Assembly (NCBI GenBank): GCA_946887295.1
Contig: CAMPKP010000037.1
Coordinates: 1 to 23,803 of the forward strand
Source of the DNA: an uncultured Gemmatimonadota bacterium
Lineage (GTDB): Bacteria > Gemmatimonadota > Gemmatimonadetes > Gemmatimonadales > GWC2-71-9
Length of the DNA stretch: 23,803 nucleotides
Direction of reading: 5' to 3'
Below the pieces are notes generated by a model, which was not told where the DNA came from, did not search any database, and was given only the letters and a program-made list of their open reading frames with translations. A program made the position numbers and the translations under genes. Below, one piece after another: positions 19,689-23,803 of the stretch. Within the stretch, counting starts at the first letter, position 1, and each line of letters starts with the position of its first letter.

Positions 19689-22600
19689 GTGATCACTACT
19701 CGCGGGCCCTTCGTCTTTCAGATCGGACTCCTTCTCGCCGCACTGACCGCAGGGTGCGGCGGAGACGTCGTGCTTCCCGACGAGGGGGAGGCCGCCAACC
19801 TCGAGATCGTGAGCGGGGACGAGCAGCTGGGGCAGGTCGGGGCCGCGCTCGCACAGCCGGTCGTGGTCAAGGTCACGGACACTCGCGACCGCCCGGTGGC
19901 GAGCCAGGACGTCGCGTTCTCGATCACCGAGGGGGGCGGCTCCGTCGAGCCCGTCACCGTGAAGACCGACGCCGATGGCGAGGCGGCTGCCGGCTGGACG
20001 CTGGGCCCGAACGCCGGAGACAATCGGCTGCGGGTGCAGACGGCCCGCGGCGGGTCCGGCACGCTGGAGGTGACTTTCCAGGCGACGGCGCTGGCGGGAA
20101 CCGGCAGCGTCCTGGTCAGCGCGGGCGGCGACGACCAGGTCGGTCCGGTCAACTCCGCCCTCGCCGACTCGCTGGTGGTGAAGGCCACCGACGCGCTCGG
20201 CAACCCGGTCGCCAACGTGGAAGTGACCTGGACCGTCTCCGGCGGCGGGTCGATCGAGCCGGTCACCATCCGCACCGGAAACGACGGGCTCGCCGCCGCG
20301 GAGCGGGTGCTCGGTCCCACCGCGGGCGAGCAGAGCGCACAGGCCTCGGTGGACGGGTTCACCAACTCGCCGGTCACCTTCACCCACACCGCGGTCCCCG
20401 CGAATCCGACCAAGCTCATTCTGGTGTCCGGCGACGGCCAGTCCGCGCCCGGCGGGTTCGAGGTGGGCGACGACCTGGTGGTCCGGCTGGAGGACGACAA
20501 CGGCAACGGGATCGGCGGCCGGCCCATCACGTGGGTCGTGCCCAGCGGCAACGGCTCGGTGAATCCGGTGAACAGCGTCACCAACGCCAACGGTCTGGCG
20601 ACGACGCGGTGGAAGCTTCCCAGCCCGGTGGGCAACTACACCGTGAGCGCGGTCTTCTCGGGCTTTCCGCCGGTGCCCTTCACGGCGACCGCGACCGCCG
20701 ATGTGCCCACCACGATCGCCCTGTCGACCGGCAACAACCAGAGCGCGGCTGTCGGGACCTCGCTTCCCAATCCGCTGGTCGTGCGGGTGACCGACGTCAA
20801 CAACAATCCGGTTGCCGGCGTCCCGGTGAGCTGGGTCGCGGTCGGCGGCGGGTCGGTGTCCGTCGCCACCTCCGGCACGAACTCGTCGGGCCTCGCGCAG
20901 GTCACCCGGACGCTGGGTACCTCGCCCGGCGCGTACACCACCACCGCGTCCGTCGACGGACTTGGCGGCTCGCCGGTCACGTTCACGTCCACGGCGACGG
21001 TCGGGCCGCCTGCCGTGCTGGTGCTCGCCACCGCGCCGGTGGGACCGGTCACGAGCGGGAACGCGCTCTCGCCCGCCCCCGCGATCCAGGTTCGGGATGC
21101 GCTCGGGAACGACGTGGCCCAGGGCGGCATTACGGTCGACGCGGCGGTCACGTCGGGTCAGGCCGGCGTGAATCTGGAGAACGACGCGCGCAACACCAAC
21201 GGGTCCGGGCGGGCGACATTCAACAATCTCAGGCTCACGGGCCCGCCCGACGACGACTACGTCCTGACCTTCACCGCGTCATTCGGCGGCATCCCGCTGG
21301 CGCCGGTGAGCACCGCTCCGCTCGTCGTGAGCGCGGGCGCCGCGAACAAGATCGTCGTCACCCAGCAGCCCTCGGGAACGGCGCAGAGCGGGGTGGCGTT
21401 CGCGCAGCAGCCCACCGTACAGATCCAGGATGCGAGTGGCAACCCCATCGCCGGTGCGTTCACCATCACGGCTGAGCTCCAGGGCTCTGGCTCGCTCCTT
21501 GGGACACTCACCGCCGGTACCGGCGGCTCATCCACCGCCACTTTCAGCGGCCTGGGCATCAGCGGCCCGGTGGGAGCCAAGACGATCATCTTCAGCTCCG
21601 GCGCTCTGACGCCCGGGCAATCCAACTCGATCACGTTGACCGCCGGACCGGCCGCCTCGATGACGATTCAGAGCGGCACCGACGATCAGACGGCGGGTGT
21701 GAACCAGAATGTCCCGAACCCGCCGGCGGTGCTCGTGCGTGACGCGAGTAACAACCCGGTGCCCGACGTCGACGTCGCCTTTGTGGTGACCGGGGGTGGC
21801 GGGGACGTGACTCCCACGACGGTGACGACCGGGAGCAACGGTGTTGCCGCGGTGACGAGCTGGCAACTCGGGCCCGCGGCGGGCGAGAACAAACTGGAGG
21901 CCAGGTCGAATGGGCTCACGACCGTCGAGTTCAACGCCACCGCCGGTGCCACCGGCACGACGACGACGCTCTCGGCGGACCCGGCTACGGTCGCGGAGGG
22001 GGAGCAGGTCACGTTCACTGCCACGGTGACGGGGGCGGGCGGCACGCCGAGCGGACAGGTGAGCTTCCGCGATAACGGGATCGAGATGGGGCAGGGCACG
22101 CTCAGCGGAGGCGAAGCCACCTTCTCGACCACACTGCCGGCAGGCCAGCACCCGATCACGGCGCACTACCTCGGCGATCCCACCTTCGGCCCGAGCGCTT
22201 CGACCCCTGCTCTCGATTACACGGTGACGTCGGCCAACGTCGCCCCGAGCGCTCAGACCGAAGCCTTCGATGTGAACGAGGACGCCACGCTCACCGTCAC
22301 GGCTGACGGCGTGCTGGCCAACGACGACGATGCCGACGGTGACGATCTCACGGCCGCGCTCGAGACCGGACCGGGCGACGCCCAGAGCTTCACGCTCAAC
22401 TCGAACGGCTCGTTCACCTACGTGCCCAACGCCGACTTCAACGGCGAGGACACCTTCGGCTATCGCGCGAACGACGGCCAGGCCAGCTCCAACATCGCCG
22501 TGGTCACCATCACCGTGAACCCCGTCAACGACGCGCCGACATTCACTATTCAGGGCGATGTCGAGACGTCTTCAGCGTTGTCGTCGCTGCTCGGGGAGTC

Positions 22601-22850
22601 GCACGACGGATGGGCCAGCGGAATCAGTCCCGGACCGCCCGACGAAGACGGACAGACAGTACAGCTCGAGATCACTACCGATGCCGATGACGCCTTCCAG
22701 ACGACTCCCGCGATCGACTCCGATGGAAATCTCACTTACCGTCCGAACCTCCGCTCCGAGCCCCTTCTCGTGCACGCGACCGTCACGGCGACCGACAGTC
22801 AGGGAGCCGCGAGCGCCCCGCAGAGCTTCACGATCACGATCAATCCCTAA
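19689..22850 (+). CDS. Large multi-domain Ig-like lipoprotein (second paralogue)
   Basis: 1053 residues from a GTG start, chosen because it gives a clean lipobox (LLLAALTAGC, C23) followed by CGGDVVLPDEGE. About seven Ig-like domains of roughly 95-105 residues follow to about residue 745; the first four are close to those of the neighbouring genes (T-D-x-x-GNPVA..V.W.V.GGGSI..V...TG..GLA....LGP.AG), and domains five and six are more divergent. Then comes a Big_3_5-type domain (about 750-840, with FRDNG, QHPITAHYLGD and FGPS). A cadherin-like/Big_9-type domain follows (about 845-945, with NEDATLTV, GVLANDDDADGD, NGSFTYVPNADFNGEDTFGYRANDG). The last ~105 residues are another cadherin-like unit rich in acidic residues. 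The acidic loops could bind calcium (family knowledge; not tested). A long, flexible cell-surface stalk or adhesin is the likely role. Confidence 0.88.
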   Translation: MITTRGPFVFQIGLLLAALTAGCGGDVVLPDEGEAANLEIVSGDEQLGQVGAALAQPVVVKVTDTRDRPVASQDVAFSITEGGGSVEPVTVKTDADGEAAAGWTLGPNAGDNRLRVQTARGGSGTLEVTFQATALAGTGSVLVSAGGDDQVGPVNSALADSLVVKATDALGNPVANVEVTWTVSGGGSIEPVTIRTGNDGLAAAERVLGPTAGEQSAQASVDGFTNSPVTFTHTAVPANPTKLILVSGDGQSAPGGFEVGDDLVVRLEDDNGNGIGGRPITWVVPSGNGSVNPVNSVTNANGLATTRWKLPSPVGNYTVSAVFSGFPPVPFTATATADVPTTIALSTGNNQSAAVGTSLPNPLVVRVTDVNNNPVAGVPVSWVAVGGGSVSVATSGTNSSGLAQVTRTLGTSPGAYTTTASVDGLGGSPVTFTSTATVGPPAVLVLATAPVGPVTSGNALSPAPAIQVRDALGNDVAQGGITVDAAVTSGQAGVNLENDARNTNGSGRATFNNLRLTGPPDDDYVLTFTASFGGIPLAPVSTAPLVVSAGAANKIVVTQQPSGTAQSGVAFAQQPTVQIQDASGNPIAGAFTITAELQGSGSLLGTLTAGTGGSSTATFSGLGISGPVGAKTIIFSSGALTPGQSNSITLTAGPAASMTIQSGTDDQTAGVNQNVPNPPAVLVRDASNNPVPDVDVAFVVTGGGGDVTPTTVTTGSNGVAAVTSWQLGPAAGENKLEARSNGLTTVEFNATAGATGTTTTLSADPATVAEGEQVTFTATVTGAGGTPSGQVSFRDNGIEMGQGTLSGGEATFSTTLPAGQHPITAHYLGDPTFGPSASTPALDYTVTSANVAPSAQTEAFDVNEDATLTVTADGVLANDDDADGDDLTAALETGPGDAQSFTLNSNGSFTYVPNADFNGEDTFGYRANDGQASSNIAVVTITVNPVNDAPTFTIQGDVETSSALSSLLGESHDGWASGISPGPPDEDGQTVQLEITTDADDAFQTTPAIDSDGNLTYRPNLRSEPLLVHATVTATDSQGAASAPQSFTITINP

Positions 22851-22890
22851 GCGAATCAGCGACTTAGCTGGCCATGTGACCTGAGTCCTA

Positions 22891-22918
22891 TTGCCGTACC
22901 GGTGGGTTGCGTTATTCT
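22891..22918 (+). promoter_or_regulatory. Sigma70-like promoter of the third Ig-like lipoprotein
   Basis: TTGCCG at 22891-22896, a 16-base spacer, and TATTCT at 22913-22918; the ATG follows 8 bases later at 22927. A transcript would begin about 1-2 bases before or at the start codon, so it would be nearly leaderless, and no Shine-Dalgarno sequence is present. It is the best -35/-10 pair in the window. Confidence 0.6.
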
Positions 22919-22926
22919 GCGCCCCG

Positions 22927-23803
22927 ATGCGTCATCTTCGACTTCTCGCCGCAGGTCTCGCCTCCACCGCGCTGTTCGCCTGCGGTGGCGACGACCTCGT
23001 GCTCCCCAGCGAGGGTGAGCCGGCCACGATCACAATAGTGCAGGGCGACGGCCTGAGCGGGCGGGTGGGCGAGCTGCTGCCGGCTCCGCTCATCGTAGAG
23101 GTGCTCGACGGCGCCGAGCGGCCGGTGCCGGGTGCGACGGTCGTGATCGAGCTCACCGGCGCCGCGGCCGAGCCCGATACCCTGTCAACCGACGCCCAGG
23201 GCAGGGCCAGCGCCGAGATCACGCTGGGGTCGCAGGTGGGCGAGGCCTCCGGCGCGGTGCGCGTCATCGCGCCGGCGAGCCCGGCTGACGTCAGGGCGAC
23301 ATTCGCTCTGACCGCATTGGCTTCTTCCGCCAACGGCATGGTCGGCCTGTCGGGAGACGGCCAGACGGCTACAGCCGGCGCCGAGCTGCCGGAGCCTCTC
23401 GTCGTCGAGGTGACGGACGCGTTCGGCAATCCCATCGAAGGCGTGGGGGTCGCCTGGACGGCGGAAGGCGGCGGCAGCGTCAGCGCGGCCTCCTCGGTCA
23501 CCGACCCGGCCGGCCGGGCGTCCGTGATCCGGACGCTGGGTCCCACCGCCGGTACGCAGACCACGCTCGCCAGCTCCGAAGGACTCGCGGGCTCTCCGGT
23601 CGTCTTCACCCATACCGCCACGGCCGGCAGCGCATCGGGCGTGCGGATCGTCGCGGGCGACGACCAGACCGCTCCGCCGCGAGCCACGCTTCCGGAAGAC
23701 CTGGTGGTCGCGGTGGTGGACGAGGCCGGCAATCCGGTCGTGGGCGCCGCGGTCACCTGGGTCGTGACGGCGGGCGGGGGTACGGTCACGCCGGCCACCG
23801 GAT
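22927..23803 (+). CDS. Lipoprotein with repeated Ig-like domains (third paralogue; C-terminus beyond window)
   Basis: 292 codons are visible and the frame is open to the edge. Signal peptide MRHLRLLAAGLASTALFAC with lipidated C19, followed by CGGDDLVLPSEGEPATITI, the shared mature start of this family. At least three Ig-like domains are seen (about 30-125, 130-228, and from about 232 on), with the same repeat landmarks: EVTDAFGNPIEGVGVAWTAEGGGSVSAAS, TDPAGRASVIRTLGPTAGTQ, GSPVVFTHTATAG. The first domain is more divergent, as in the other two proteins. It probably continues with more domains. Preceded by its own promoter. Surface location is inferred. Confidence 0.87.
   Translation, partial: MRHLRLLAAGLASTALFACGGDDLVLPSEGEPATITIVQGDGLSGRVGELLPAPLIVEVLDGAERPVPGATVVIELTGAAAEPDTLSTDAQGRASAEITLGSQVGEASGAVRVIAPASPADVRATFALTALASSANGMVGLSGDGQTATAGAELPEPLVVEVTDAFGNPIEGVGVAWTAEGGGSVSAASSVTDPAGRASVIRTLGPTAGTQTTLASSEGLAGSPVVFTHTATAGSASGVRIVAGDDQTAPPRATLPEDLVVAVVDEAGNPVVGAAVTWVVTAGGGTVTPATG

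Noticed and set aside
19689..22850. The tandem Ig-like domains as a DNA-level repeat array or CRISPR-like structure
   Set aside because: Similarity is at the protein level over ~95-105-residue units; no short DNA unit recurs at regular spacing.

Overview
The window is very GC-rich coding DNA, with G or C at most third codon positions and large spurious antisense ORFs. It looks like a chromosomal segment of an aerobic, diderm bacterium. A beta-barrel protein, several lipoproteins, a SURF1 protein and a run of Ig-like lipoproteins whose mature ends begin CGGD fit Gemmatimonadota or a relative. That assignment rests on general resemblance; no phylogenetic marker is present.

Region 1 (1-12265): a DppB-type ABC permease runs off the left edge on the minus strand. 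Only 28 bases away, a divergent and extremely compact plus-strand gene train begins: oligopeptide-type substrate-binding lipoprotein, GHMP sugar kinase, heparinase II/III-like protein with a C-terminal CBM9-like domain, class III aminotransferase, two tandem amidohydrolases (the second without its metal site), DHDPS/N-acetylneuraminate-lyase family aldolase, dihydroorotate-dehydrogenase-like flavoprotein, OSBS/N-acylamino-acid-racemase enolase-superfamily enzyme, and a 55-residue membrane protein. Eight of the nine junctions before the small protein overlap or abut (GTGA, GTGCTGA, TGATG), so this reads as one operon of nine or ten genes. The combination of uptake, kinase, lyase, transaminase, aldolase and epimerase suggests a coherent pathway for an acidic or amino-sugar-like or peptide-like compound that I cannot match to a known pathway. 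It is the best candidate here for an undescribed system.

Region 2 (12266-17206): a short hairpin, a 70-residue two-helix membrane protein, a 98-residue unknown protein, a GH38 alpha-mannosidase about the size of MngB, a small YkgJ-type cysteine-cluster protein and a secreted M19 membrane dipeptidase.

Region 3 (17207-18753): a small inverted/direct repeat lies between the dipeptidase and a convergent SURF1 gene. A divergent small outer-membrane beta-barrel gene follows.

Region 4 (18794-23803): three consecutive lipoproteins built from Ig-like repeats (two domains; about ten domains; at least three, cut by the window edge). They share a mature N-terminus of the form CGGD..LP..GE and look like a tandemly duplicated surface-protein family.

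Several starts lie 5-8 bases downstream of a TANNNT hexamer with no Shine-Dalgarno sequence, which suggests leaderless transcription. The two small membrane proteins instead have good Shine-Dalgarno sites. No tRNA, rRNA, CRISPR array, transposase or integrase was seen, and no stretch over 300 bases lacks a gene.
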